Below, in pieces: positions 16,491 through 23,583 of a stretch of DNA of 44,458 bases. The translations under genes and the position numbers were made by a program. Source of the DNA: DATJGR01 sp035494855 (lineage in GTDB: Bacteria > Pseudomonadota > Gammaproteobacteria > Pseudomonadales > Azotimanducaceae). Location of the stretch: NCBI GenBank assembly GCA_035494855.1, contig DATJGR010000102.1:1-44458 (forward strand), given 5' to 3'. Numbering within the stretch: the first letter of the stretch is position 1; the number at the start of each line of letters is the position of its first letter. The notes beneath the pieces were generated by a model that was not told the origin of the DNA, did not search any database, and worked only from the letters and a program-made list of their open reading frames with translations.

Positions 16491-16506
16491 AGCAGGCATC
16501 GTGCCA
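16491..16506 (-). promoter_or_regulatory. Sigma54 (-24/-12) promoter of the bufferin operon
   Basis: On the minus strand this reads TGGCACGATGCCTGCT. The -24 block TGGCACG is perfect and is preceded by T, the spacing from GG to GC is exactly 10, and the -12 block is CTGCT, one base from TTGCW. The predicted start is near 16480, about 48 nt before the bufA1 ATG. It is the second sigma54-like site found in the window; the other precedes the solitary bufferin gene. An overlapping sigma70-like alternative on the same strand (TTAACC, 18 bp, TATCAT at 16539-16510) is weaker. Confidence 0.7.
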
Positions 16507-16559
16507 AATATGATAAGGTCTTATATAACAATAGGTTAATTGTCATTTCTCGACGCCTG

Positions 16560-16577
16560 TCCACCACATGTCGTGGA
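16560..16577. promoter_or_regulatory. Near-perfect 18-bp palindrome upstream of the bufferin operon (possible activator site)
   Basis: TCCACCACATGTCGTGGA matches its own reverse complement at 16 of 18 positions; only the C/C pair at positions 6 and 13 breaks symmetry. It lies about 80-97 bp upstream of the predicted sigma54 start, the usual distance for an enhancer-binding protein dimer. A smaller dyad, ATAAG-GT-CTTAT (16513-16524), lies between it and the promoter. The palindrome is also upstream of the divergent transferase gene at 16675, so it could serve that gene instead. No second copy was seen before the solitary bufferin gene. Confidence 0.4.
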
Positions 16578-16674
16578 TTTGCCGCAGCCCGTGGTGGGCG
16601 TTGCGGGCGGTGGCCTCGCGCTGTCGGCCCTGCCGGAAAGATGTTCTGATGCGCGTCGTTTGTGCGGGGTGGTG

Positions 16675-18594
16675 ATGGGGTCGCGGTTTCGAATCGTCGG
16701 ATGGATGGCGCTCTCATACTTCGCAATCGCGATGCTGACGCGCCTCGTGCTGGGTCTGCGCTTGCCGGCGGATGCGGATGTCGGCCTCGCACATCTGCCG
16801 ACGATGATCGGCGTGGGGGCGTTGTACGACGCCTGCTTCCTTGCTTATGCCTCGATCGTGCCGGTGCTGTTCATCGCTGCGTGTCCCGAAACGTTGTGGC
16901 GGCGCGCGCCCACGCGCATGTTCGTGCACGGCTTCTCTTTCGCAACGTTGTATGCGTTCGGGTTCATCGCGGCAGCAGAGTACCTCTTCTGGGGCGAGTT
17001 CTTCGCACGCTTCAACTTCATCTCGGTGGACTATCTCGTCTATCGGCGCGAAGTCACCAACAACATCACTGAGTCGTATCCGGTTGCGGCGATCATGTCG
17101 GCGTTGCTGGTGGCATCCGTCGCAATTTACTGGCTGCTCTTTCCACGCATCGATGCGGCGTTGCTCGTGCAGCAGCCGATGGCCCGGCGTTGGCGCGAGG
17201 CGGCTTTGCTGCTGCTGCTTCCAGTCGCGGCGTATCTGCTGGTGGGCCAGGAACTGCGCGACCGCATACCGGACAACTACGTGCGCGAACTCGCATCGGA
17301 TGGCGCGTATCAATTCGTCGCCGCGTTCCGCAACAACGAGCTCGACTATGCGCAGTTTTATCAGTCCGTCGATGCGGCGCAGGCGGCGCGGGTACTCAGA
17401 GGCGAACTGAACGCGCAGCCGGGTGACTTCGTGGACGCGAACCCGCTGTCGATTCTACGCAGGGTGCGCAGCGACGGCGGCGCGCAGCGGCGCCTGAACG
17501 TGATCCTCGTAATGATCGAGAGCCTGAGCGCCGATTACCTGGCCCGTTTCACGCCGGGTTCATCACTGACGCCGAATCTCGACCAGTTGATCGGCAAGAG
17601 CCTGTTCTTCACGCGACTGTATGCGACCGGCACGCGCACGGTGCGTGGACTCGAAGCGGTGACGCTGTCGTTTCCGCCGACGCCAGGACACTCCATCGTC
17701 AAGCGCATCGGCCGCGAGAGCGGCATGTGGTCGCTCGGCAACGTGCTGCGCGAACGCGGCTACGACACGCAGTTCATCTACGGCGGTCGCGGTTACTTCG
17801 ACAACATGGCGGCGTTTTTCTCCGGCAACGGTTACGGCGTGATCGATCAGTCGAGCGTGCCTGACGATCAGATCGAGTTCAGCAATGCCTGGGGAATGTC
17901 GGACGAAGACCTGTACCGGCAGACGCTGGCAGCCGGCGATCGCGCTGCCGCGGCGGGGAAACCGTTCTTCTTTCACCTGATGACGACGTCGAATCACCGT
18001 CCGTACACGTACCCGGGCGGTCGCATCAGCATCGCTTCGGGCAGCGGCCGCGACGGCGCTGTGATGTACACCGATTACGCGATCGGCGAGCTGCTGCGTC
18101 AGGCGCGTGAAAAGACCTGGTTCGACGACACGCTGTTCGTGATCGTGGCCGATCACTGCGCGGGCAGCGCGGGGAAGGAAGACCTTCCGCTCGATAAGTA
18201 TCACATCCCGATGTGGATCTACTCGCCGCGGCACATCGAGCCGCGCGAAGACGACACGCTGGTGAGTCAGATCGACGTCGCACCGACGTTGCTCGCCCTG
18301 CTGAACGTCGATTACCTGTCGATGGCGTTCGGCACCGACATGCTGGCGAAGGGGCATCCGCATAGGGCGCTGATCGGCAACTACGAGTATCTCGGCTACT
18401 TCGATGGCAGCGATCTGACAATTCTGCAGCCGAGGCAGCGCATCGAACGCTATCGCTATTCGGACGGTAGACCGGAGAAGGTAGCTGTTTCGAACGACGA
18501 TGGGGCGGAACGCGTTCGCGCGTACTATCAGACTGCAGCGCAAACGTACAAGGACGGGCTCAACGAATGGTCGCGCGTCGTGAAGGCGCAATGA
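16675..18594 (+). CDS. LtaS/EptA-like membrane transferase (alkaline-phosphatase superfamily, sulfatase fold)
   Basis: With ATG 16675 the protein is 639 aa. The start is uncertain: no strong Shine-Dalgarno is seen, GTG codons lie just before, and the frame is open to 16540, but ATG 16675 puts the first helix (IVGWMALSYFAIAMLTRLVL) near the N-terminus. About five membrane helices (residues 7-190) precede a periplasmic domain. That domain shows VILVMIESLSADY (E282), ATGTRTVRGLE with T320 or T322 as the presumed nucleophile, SNHRPYTYP (H441) and VIVADHC (D493, H494). This is the metal-site layout of lipoteichoic-acid synthase, OpgB and phosphoethanolamine transferases. It probably transfers a phospholipid head group onto an envelope glycan or lipid; the acceptor is unknown. 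The stop overlaps the PAP2 start. Confidence 0.85.
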   Translation: MGSRFRIVGWMALSYFAIAMLTRLVLGLRLPADADVGLAHLPTMIGVGALYDACFLAYASIVPVLFIAACPETLWRRAPTRMFVHGFSFATLYAFGFIAAAEYLFWGEFFARFNFISVDYLVYRREVTNNITESYPVAAIMSALLVASVAIYWLLFPRIDAALLVQQPMARRWREAALLLLLPVAAYLLVGQELRDRIPDNYVRELASDGAYQFVAAFRNNELDYAQFYQSVDAAQAARVLRGELNAQPGDFVDANPLSILRRVRSDGGAQRRLNVILVMIESLSADYLARFTPGSSLTPNLDQLIGKSLFFTRLYATGTRTVRGLEAVTLSFPPTPGHSIVKRIGRESGMWSLGNVLRERGYDTQFIYGGRGYFDNMAAFFSGNGYGVIDQSSVPDDQIEFSNAWGMSDEDLYRQTLAAGDRAAAAGKPFFFHLMTTSNHRPYTYPGGRISIASGSGRDGAVMYTDYAIGELLRQAREKTWFDDTLFVIVADHCAGSAGKEDLPLDKYHIPMWIYSPRHIEPREDDTLVSQIDVAPTLLALLNVDYLSMAFGTDMLAKGHPHRALIGNYEYLGYFDGSDLTILQPRQRIERYRYSDGRPEKVAVSNDDGAERVRAYYQTAAQTYKDGLNEWSRVVKAQ

Positions 18595-19292
18595 GAGCGG
18601 TCGCGCCGATCGGTTCCATGACGCGGCACGTCTGGATACCGGTCGCGGCGTTCGTTCTGCTCGCGATGCTGCTCGAGTCCACACGCATCGACGTATGGCT
18701 CGCAGATGCGATCTATCGATGGGAAGGCGGCGCGTGGTCGCTGCGGCGCGATCCGATCGTCAGGGACCTGTTGCACAACGACGCGAAGCGTGTAGTTGGC
18801 GTCGTATACGGCGTCCTCGTGCTCGCCTGCGTGCTGTCCTACTTCCTGGAGCGCCTGGCTGCATATCGTGGGGGGCTCGTATATATGGTGGTCGCGGTGG
18901 CCGGTTCGACGCTGCTGGTTGCGCTGCTGAAAGACATCACCCACGTGAACTGCCCGTGGTCGGTGGATCGCTACGGTGGCGACGTGCCATACCTGTCGAC
19001 GTGGCGCGAAGTGCTTCTGCACGGTGGTTCCGGCCGGTGTTTTCCGTCGGGACATGCGGGTTCGGGTTACGCGCTCGTGGGATCGTATTTCTACTGCCGG
19101 CGCTTTGCGCCGCGCTGGCGGTGGCTGGCTTTGGGTGCCGCGCTCGGTCTCGGTGTGGCGTTCGGAGTCGCCCAGCAGTTGCGTGGCGCGCATTACCTCT
19201 CGCACGACGTTTGGGCGCTGGCGATCTGCTGGTTCGTCGCGGTGGCCGCAACACCGCTACTGAAGCGCGCCGACGCGCGGGTCGATCGATGA
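18591..19292 (+). CDS. PAP2-family membrane phosphatase
   Basis: ATG 18591 overlaps the previous stop as ATGA and gives 233 aa; the frame extends to 18567 without a better site. Several membrane helices are visible. The three PAP2 phosphatase motifs are present in modified form: a first motif around LLKDITHVNCPWSV, PSGHAGSG in the centre, and RGAHYLSHDVWA near the C-terminus with the catalytic His pair. The order and spacing fit LpxE/LpxT/PgpB-like lipid phosphatases. Because it is translationally coupled to an LtaS/EptA-like transferase, it may recycle the diacylglycerol or phosphate by-product, or trim the same lipid target. It is coupled by a second ATGA to the GMC oxidoreductase. Confidence 0.88.
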   Translation: MRAVAPIGSMTRHVWIPVAAFVLLAMLLESTRIDVWLADAIYRWEGGAWSLRRDPIVRDLLHNDAKRVVGVVYGVLVLACVLSYFLERLAAYRGGLVYMVVAVAGSTLLVALLKDITHVNCPWSVDRYGGDVPYLSTWREVLLHGGSGRCFPSGHAGSGYALVGSYFYCRRFAPRWRWLALGAALGLGVAFGVAQQLRGAHYLSHDVWALAICWFVAVAATPLLKRADARVDR

Positions 19293-21364
19293 ACCTAACG
19301 GACCGTCAATGGCGCGTGATGCTCGCACTCGGCGATACTCTGATTCCTGGCGACGCGTATCCGGCCGCGTCGGAAGCGGGTTTGCGGTCGTTCATCGAAC
19401 GGAATTGGACCGACTTCGGTGCCGAATGGACGGAGCGCCTGCGCGCGGGAATCGATGCGCTCGCGGCGCTCGACTTCGAGCGGTTGTCCGCCGAGCGGCA
19501 GCGCGACATCGTAAAGCGCCTCGAAGCCGACGATCCGTCTCTGCCATGGCCGGAGCGGGGCGGCCGCTGGCTTCGGACGGTGATCGCGATCGTGTCGCAG
19601 AGCTACTACGCGGATCCGGCGGGCGGCGCGGCGTCGTGGCCGATGGTCGGCTTCGATCCTGCGCCGAAGCGAGCGCTTCCGCGCGTCGAATCGCGGCCGT
19701 TGCCAACCGTGCGCGTCGATCAACTGCGTTCCGAGTACGACGCGATCGTGGTCGGAGCGGGTGCCGGCGGCGGCATTGCCGCGCAGGTGCTGGCGGATGC
19801 GGACCTTGACGTACTGTTGATCGAGCGTGGCGAAGCGCTGGGCCACTCGCAGGTCGGCCGCGATCATCTGCGCAACCACCGCTTCCCGGCATATGGCCAC
19901 AACACCGGACCATTGGAAGGGCATCCGCGCGTCATCGTCGGCCCCAACGGGGCGCAAGAGGTGCAGCCGCACGAGGTGGGTTATTCGAACAATGCGGTGA
20001 CCGTGGGCGGTGGAACGCGCGTGTACGGTGCGCAGGCGTGGCGATTCGCGCCGGAGGATTTCCGGATGGCGTCGATCTACGGCGTGCCGGAAGGGTCTGG
20101 TCTGGCGGACTGGCCGATCGACTACGACACGCTGGCGCCGTGGTACGCGCGCGCCGAACGGGAGATCGGCGTGGCGGGCGAGCTGGGTCATGCGCATCAC
20201 GGCGCGCGTGAGGCGTACCCGATGCAGCCGCTGCCGCTGAACCCGGACGGACGCGTTCTGCGCGACGCGGCCGGTCTGCTCGGTTGGCGTACCGCTGCCA
20301 TTCCGCTCGCGATCAACACGCGCGTTTACGACGGACGCCCCGCGTGCGTTCGCTGCGGCACGTGCGTCGGATTTTCGTGTCCGAGCGACAGCAAGAACGG
20401 CACGCACAACACGGTGATCCCACGTGCGCTGGCCAGCGGACGCTGCACGCTGCTGACCGGCGCACAGGCCGAATCGGTGATCTGCGATTCCGACGGGCAG
20501 GCGCGCGCAGTACGCATGTATGTCGACCAGAAGGGTGAAGTCGTCGAGCGCATCGTGCACGCGCGCGCGATCGTGATCGCCGCCGGAGCGATCGAAACCG
20601 CGCGGTTGTTGCTGAACAGCCGATCCAAGGCTCACGCCGGCGGGTTGGGAAACGCGCACGATCTGGTCGGTCGGTACTTGCAGGGGCATCTGTATTCCGG
20701 CGCGGTGGGCTTGTACCGGGAGACCGTGCAGGACTGCGAAGGTCCCGGCGTGAGCATTGCGACGTGCGAGTTCAGTCACGGCAACCCCGGCATCGTCGGA
20801 GGTGGCATGTTGGGCAACGAATTCGTTCCGCTGCCGATCCACTTCTGGAATTCGTTCGCGCCGTCGGGACCTCGTTGGGGGGTGGATGCGAAACGCGCAT
20901 TTGCCGACGCATATCGCAGGACGCTCGTCGTGATGGGACCGATACAGGAGATCCCGAACCCGGATTCGCGAGTGACGCTCGACCCTTCGGTGCGCGATCG
21001 TTTCGGTATTCCGGTTGCGCGCCTGTCCGGCCGCGTGCATCCGGGGAGCGTGCGTTCGGCCGCGATGTTGCAGACGAAAGCGGAGCAATGGATTCGTGCG
21101 GCGGGTGCGGAGAACGTTCGATCGTGGGGCAGCGAATACGGCAACGTGCTGTCAGCCGGCCAGCATCAGGCGGGAACGTGCCGAATGGGCGACGACCCAC
21201 GGCACTCGGTCGCAGATTGCCACGGACGCGTACACGATCAGCGCGCACTCTATCTGGCAGACGGATCGCTGCACGTCACCAACGGTGGCTTCAATCCGGT
21301 GCTCACCATCATGGCGAACGCATTCCGGATCGCGACTACAGTGGCCCGAGCGCTCCGCGCGTGA
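19289..21364 (+). CDS. GMC-family FAD oxidoreductase with fused gluconate-2-dehydrogenase subunit-3-like N-terminus
   Basis: The protein is 691 aa; ATG 19289 overlaps the PAP2 stop as ATGA. A longer upstream frame (to 18695) is only a shadow over PAP2. Residues about 1-130 resemble the small gamma subunit of gluconate 2-dehydrogenase (WRVMLALGDTLIPGD, later QSYYADPAGG). From residue 150 the flavin domain begins: DAIVVGAGAGGG (FAD fingerprint 156-162), a GGGTRVYGAQAWRF segment, cysteine-rich CVRCGTCVGFSC, then C-terminal HQAGTCRMG and NPVLTIMANAFR with the GMC active-site His/Asn region. In relatives the two parts are separate subunits. No Tat or Sec signal is seen at the N-terminus. Likely substrates are polyols or sugar acids with a quinone or cytochrome acceptor; no cytochrome gene is adjacent. 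Confidence 0.88.
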   Translation: MNLTDRQWRVMLALGDTLIPGDAYPAASEAGLRSFIERNWTDFGAEWTERLRAGIDALAALDFERLSAERQRDIVKRLEADDPSLPWPERGGRWLRTVIAIVSQSYYADPAGGAASWPMVGFDPAPKRALPRVESRPLPTVRVDQLRSEYDAIVVGAGAGGGIAAQVLADADLDVLLIERGEALGHSQVGRDHLRNHRFPAYGHNTGPLEGHPRVIVGPNGAQEVQPHEVGYSNNAVTVGGGTRVYGAQAWRFAPEDFRMASIYGVPEGSGLADWPIDYDTLAPWYARAEREIGVAGELGHAHHGAREAYPMQPLPLNPDGRVLRDAAGLLGWRTAAIPLAINTRVYDGRPACVRCGTCVGFSCPSDSKNGTHNTVIPRALASGRCTLLTGAQAESVICDSDGQARAVRMYVDQKGEVVERIVHARAIVIAAGAIETARLLLNSRSKAHAGGLGNAHDLVGRYLQGHLYSGAVGLYRETVQDCEGPGVSIATCEFSHGNPGIVGGGMLGNEFVPLPIHFWNSFAPSGPRWGVDAKRAFADAYRRTLVVMGPIQEIPNPDSRVTLDPSVRDRFGIPVARLSGRVHPGSVRSAAMLQTKAEQWIRAAGAENVRSWGSEYGNVLSAGQHQAGTCRMGDDPRHSVADCHGRVHDQRALYLADGSLHVTNGGFNPVLTIMANAFRIATTVARALRA

Positions 21365-21427
21365 CGCGGTACCTGCGATTTGCGCTTTGATGCGACAATG
21401 CCGGCTCCGTTCGAGCGTACGATAACA

Positions 21428-21976
21428 ATGAAGACGTGGATTCCAACGATTTCGCTGTTCGTAACCGCAGTCATGGTGGCTGTCACCGGTTGCAGCACCA
21501 TCGCCGCGCACCACGATTTCAACCCGACCGTCAATTTCGACCAGTACAAGACGTTCGGGTGGATATCGGCGCATCCGCTCGTCGATCCGGCGCCGTCGGT
21601 CAGTCCGTCCGTGGAGAGTCGGATCCAGCAGACGGCGAAGGACCTGCTGACCGCGAAGGGTTACCGGTACGTCGATGATCCCGAGAAGGCCGACTTCGTC
21701 GTCGGGTTCGGTCTCGGCGCCACCGACAAGCTACGGATCGACACCTATCCGGCCGCATATCGCGGTCCGTGGCACTGGCCCGGCGGCAGTCACGAAGTGA
21801 CCGTGCGCCAGCACATAGAGGGTCGGCTCGTGGTCGACATCTTCGACGTGAGAACGCACCAGCCGGCCTGGCATGGTTGGGCCACCAGGACGATCAGCGC
21901 CAGTGCCAAGAAAGATCCGCAGGCGGCCATCCGTTCGGCATTGACGGCGATATTCGCGAACTTCCCTCCGGGGTGA
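21428..21976 (+). CDS. DUF4136 lipoprotein
   Basis: ATG 21428 gives 182 aa; the frame opens at 21380 but only this start puts a lipoprotein signal at the N-terminus. The signal peptide ends in the lipobox VTGC (cysteine about residue 21). The mature part has the DUF4136 pattern: HDFNPTVNFDQYKTFGWI, then a region around YRYVDDPEKADFVVGFGLGA, and the end DIFDVRTHQPAWHGWA. Members are outer-membrane or periplasmic lipoproteins of unknown role. It is 63 bp downstream of the GMC gene and may be read from the same transcript; its 3' end faces the small membrane-protein gene 6 bp away. Confidence 0.88.
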   Translation: MKTWIPTISLFVTAVMVAVTGCSTIAAHHDFNPTVNFDQYKTFGWISAHPLVDPAPSVSPSVESRIQQTAKDLLTAKGYRYVDDPEKADFVVGFGLGATDKLRIDTYPAAYRGPWHWPGGSHEVTVRQHIEGRLVVDIFDVRTHQPAWHGWATRTISASAKKDPQAAIRSALTAIFANFPPG

Positions 21977-21982
21977 TCAGCC

Positions 21983-22297
21983 TCAACGATCTCGTTGGCG
22001 CGCGCGGCGTCGGTGCGCGAGACGGATCGACTCGGCCGCCGTCGTGATGCGGCGCGCCAGCAACCAGAACTGCAGTTCGAACTGTTGTAACCCGGTCAGC
22101 CCGGTGCGCGCGATCGGCGCCGTCGCATCGGGACGCGTCGCGCCATGCCGTCGTCGCAGCAACAGCCCACCGATGATCAGCAACGGAATGCCGGGGATCA
22201 GCGGCAGAACCAAGCCGATGACGCCGAGGAACAGGCACAGAATCGCCGCACCGGTGCGAACGGGCGGCGCGAATGAAGGGCGAGGATCGTGATACAT
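21983..22297 (-). CDS. Small membrane protein (DUF454/PGPGW-like)
   Basis: The protein is 104 aa, starting at ATG 22297. A single long hydrophobic hairpin (residues about 15-48) carries GVIGLVLPLIPGIPLLIIGG, the proline-glycine pattern of DUF454/PGPGW small inner-membrane proteins. The rest is basic (RRRHGATR, RRRARQRDR at the end) and would stay in the cytoplasm. The family function is unknown. Two short perfect palindromes lie 19-45 bp upstream of its start codon and may be operator sites. Confidence 0.65.
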   Translation of the reverse strand: MYHDPRPSFAPPVRTGAAILCLFLGVIGLVLPLIPGIPLLIIGGLLLRRRHGATRPDATAPIARTGLTGLQQFELQFWLLARRITTAAESIRLAHRRRARQRDR

Positions 22298-22315
22298 CTA
22301 TCGTCGTCCGAAAAC

Positions 22316-22342
22316 GCCTTGGTCCAAGGCTGTAAGTCTTAC
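22316..22342. promoter_or_regulatory. Two adjacent perfect palindromes
   Basis: GCCTTGG-T-CCAAGGC at 22316-22330 (7-bp arms, 1-nt centre) is followed one base later by GTAAG-T-CTTAC at 22332-22342 (5-bp arms, 1-nt centre). They lie 19-45 bp upstream of the minus-strand ATG at 22297. Such tandem dyads suggest operators for a dimeric regulator; the regulator is unknown. A stem with a 1-nt loop is not a plausible terminator. Confidence 0.4.
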
Positions 22343-22493
22343 GGAAGCAACCGCTGTGCCATCGCATAAGGCATTGATTGCATGGACTTCTATGCGAACA
22401 ACGTCTCCGTTCGTTTGGTCAGACACACGAACAACTGGTGAAAGTCCAACCGCGGTCACGGCGGAGTCACAAATCTCCGCTAGTCTTCTCGAC

Positions 22494-22577
22494 ATGGAAC
22501 TCGACGAAATCTTCTGCCCCGACGCATCGGACCTTCCGCCTCCCACTCCCGAGTACGACGACGCGCTGGAAATGTGA
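22494..22577 (+). CDS. Candidate small acidic, proline-rich ORF (27 aa)
   Basis: ATG 22494 opens a 27-codon frame for a peptide of net negative charge with a PPPTPEYDD segment and one Cys (EIFCPD). The frame is open further upstream to a GTG at 22356. No good Shine-Dalgarno precedes the ATG, but a 6-bp stem-loop ends 13 nt before it. I do not recognise the peptide. It could be a real small protein, a leader peptide, or chance. Confidence 0.25.
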   Translation: MELDEIFCPDASDLPPPTPEYDDALEM

Positions 22578-22729
22578 CCACGTTCCGCCGGAACTTGATG
22601 GTCATCGCACTCATCCAGTGATCCTGCCCGCGGTAGCGCGTGAGCGAATCGGCTGTAATACGACAGGCCGCGACCAAGGCATGCGCCGCGACCACTACCC
22701 GTATCCGCCCGTCGGAGAGGATGCTCAGG

Positions 22730-23563
22730 ATGAGTCAGCAGGATGCGTTTGCCGAAGCGGTGCTCTTCTTCGAAGGCGACGACGTCTCGGTCGAGATGCA
22801 CTATGCGGAGTTCGAAGCGCTGCTGAACCAGTCGGCCACGCTCGAGAAGTTCGCAGCCAGTCAGGTGCGCGGTGCCTACGTGGTCGTCGGTACCGGGCTC
22901 GCAGTGCGCGGCATGGTGACGTTCATCCTGCGCGTCGACGAGAACGGACACGCCGACCCGGGTTTCAGCGTGCCGCTGCGTCATCTGGTGCGACACGCGG
23001 GTCCCGGTCCCGACATCGGTTGCGGCACGATCCGGCTTGCGTCACGCGCGCAGTGTTCGGTGTCGTGGCACGCCATGAATCTGTGGGAGCCGGAGGGCGA
23101 GGGTGAGGCGAACCCCATTCGCGTCGTGCAGCGTGCGGTATGGCGCAATCGACTCGGCTTGAAACTGTCGAAGACCGAAGGTGGCGAAGCGCCGTTTCTC
23201 ACGCTGCCCAGCGTCGACGACGCGTCGAACGGCACCCCCGAACCCCAGAGCACGAAGCCCGGGCCGAAACATGCTTCCAAGAAGATCAGCTCCAAAGTGC
23301 TGGTACAGGCCGACGACAAGATCGACCAGGCGTTCGGCGAAGAGGGGCGCATCAGCCTCACGCAGCTGATCCAGCAGCACAACAACAGCGTCGACTCGCT
23401 GACGCGCAAATACCGGCTCGACCTCGAGCAACAGCAGCAGATCTACCTGGATCAGATCCGCGGTTGTCGCGACGAAATCCAGCGGCTCAAGGCGCTATTG
23501 CGTCACGAGCAGAACCGCAACCGGCGTCTGCAGCAGCTGCTGCGTGGTGAAGTGGGACACTGA
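22730..23563 (+). CDS. Conserved hypothetical protein with C-terminal coiled coil
   Basis: ATG 22730 (277 aa) is chosen for GGAGAGG 9 nt upstream; ATG 22721 would sit directly on that Shine-Dalgarno. Residues 1-145 form a compact globular domain with EAVLFFEGDDVSVEMHYAEF at about 8-27, GAYVVV, then FSVPLRHL and a cysteine/histidine cluster (CGTIRLASRAQCSVSWH). Residues about 150-205 are a low-complexity linker. Residues about 205-277 are charged and helical with heptads (SLTRKYRLDLEQQQQIYLDQ and beyond), a clear coiled coil. From memory of similar proteins it is conserved in Pseudomonas/Xanthomonas-type gammaproteobacteria without known function. No membrane segment or signal is seen. It faces cysE, with 20 bp between stops. 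Confidence 0.8.
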   Translation: MSQQDAFAEAVLFFEGDDVSVEMHYAEFEALLNQSATLEKFAASQVRGAYVVVGTGLAVRGMVTFILRVDENGHADPGFSVPLRHLVRHAGPGPDIGCGTIRLASRAQCSVSWHAMNLWEPEGEGEANPIRVVQRAVWRNRLGLKLSKTEGGEAPFLTLPSVDDASNGTPEPQSTKPGPKHASKKISSKVLVQADDKIDQAFGEEGRISLTQLIQQHNNSVDSLTRKYRLDLEQQQQIYLDQIRGCRDEIQRLKALLRHEQNRNRRLQQLLRGEVGH

Positions 23564-23583
23564 CACGCCGGCGCGAGCGCCGC

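Larger units (their letters stand above)
22298..22729. other. 432-bp intergenic region with palindromes and a candidate small ORF
   Basis: This is the only stretch over 300 bp without a confidently called gene. It lies between divergent starts (22297 minus, 22730 plus). It holds the palindromes at 22316-22342, a 6-bp hairpin GCGGAG-N8-CTCCGC at 22461-22480 and a possible 27-codon ORF at 22494-22577. It reads less GC-rich near 22330-22440. I see no tRNA-like cloverleaf and no clear sigma70 pair. Confidence 0.5.

Noticed and set aside
16675..18594. Annotating the gene as a sulfatase
   Set aside because: No Cys/Ser-x-Pro-x-Arg formylglycine motif is present; the Thr nucleophile region and membrane helices fit LtaS/EptA-type transferases.
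23564..23583. GGCGC-GA-GCGCC dyad between converging genes as a terminator
   Set aside because: The loop would be only 2 nt and there is no T-tract on either side.
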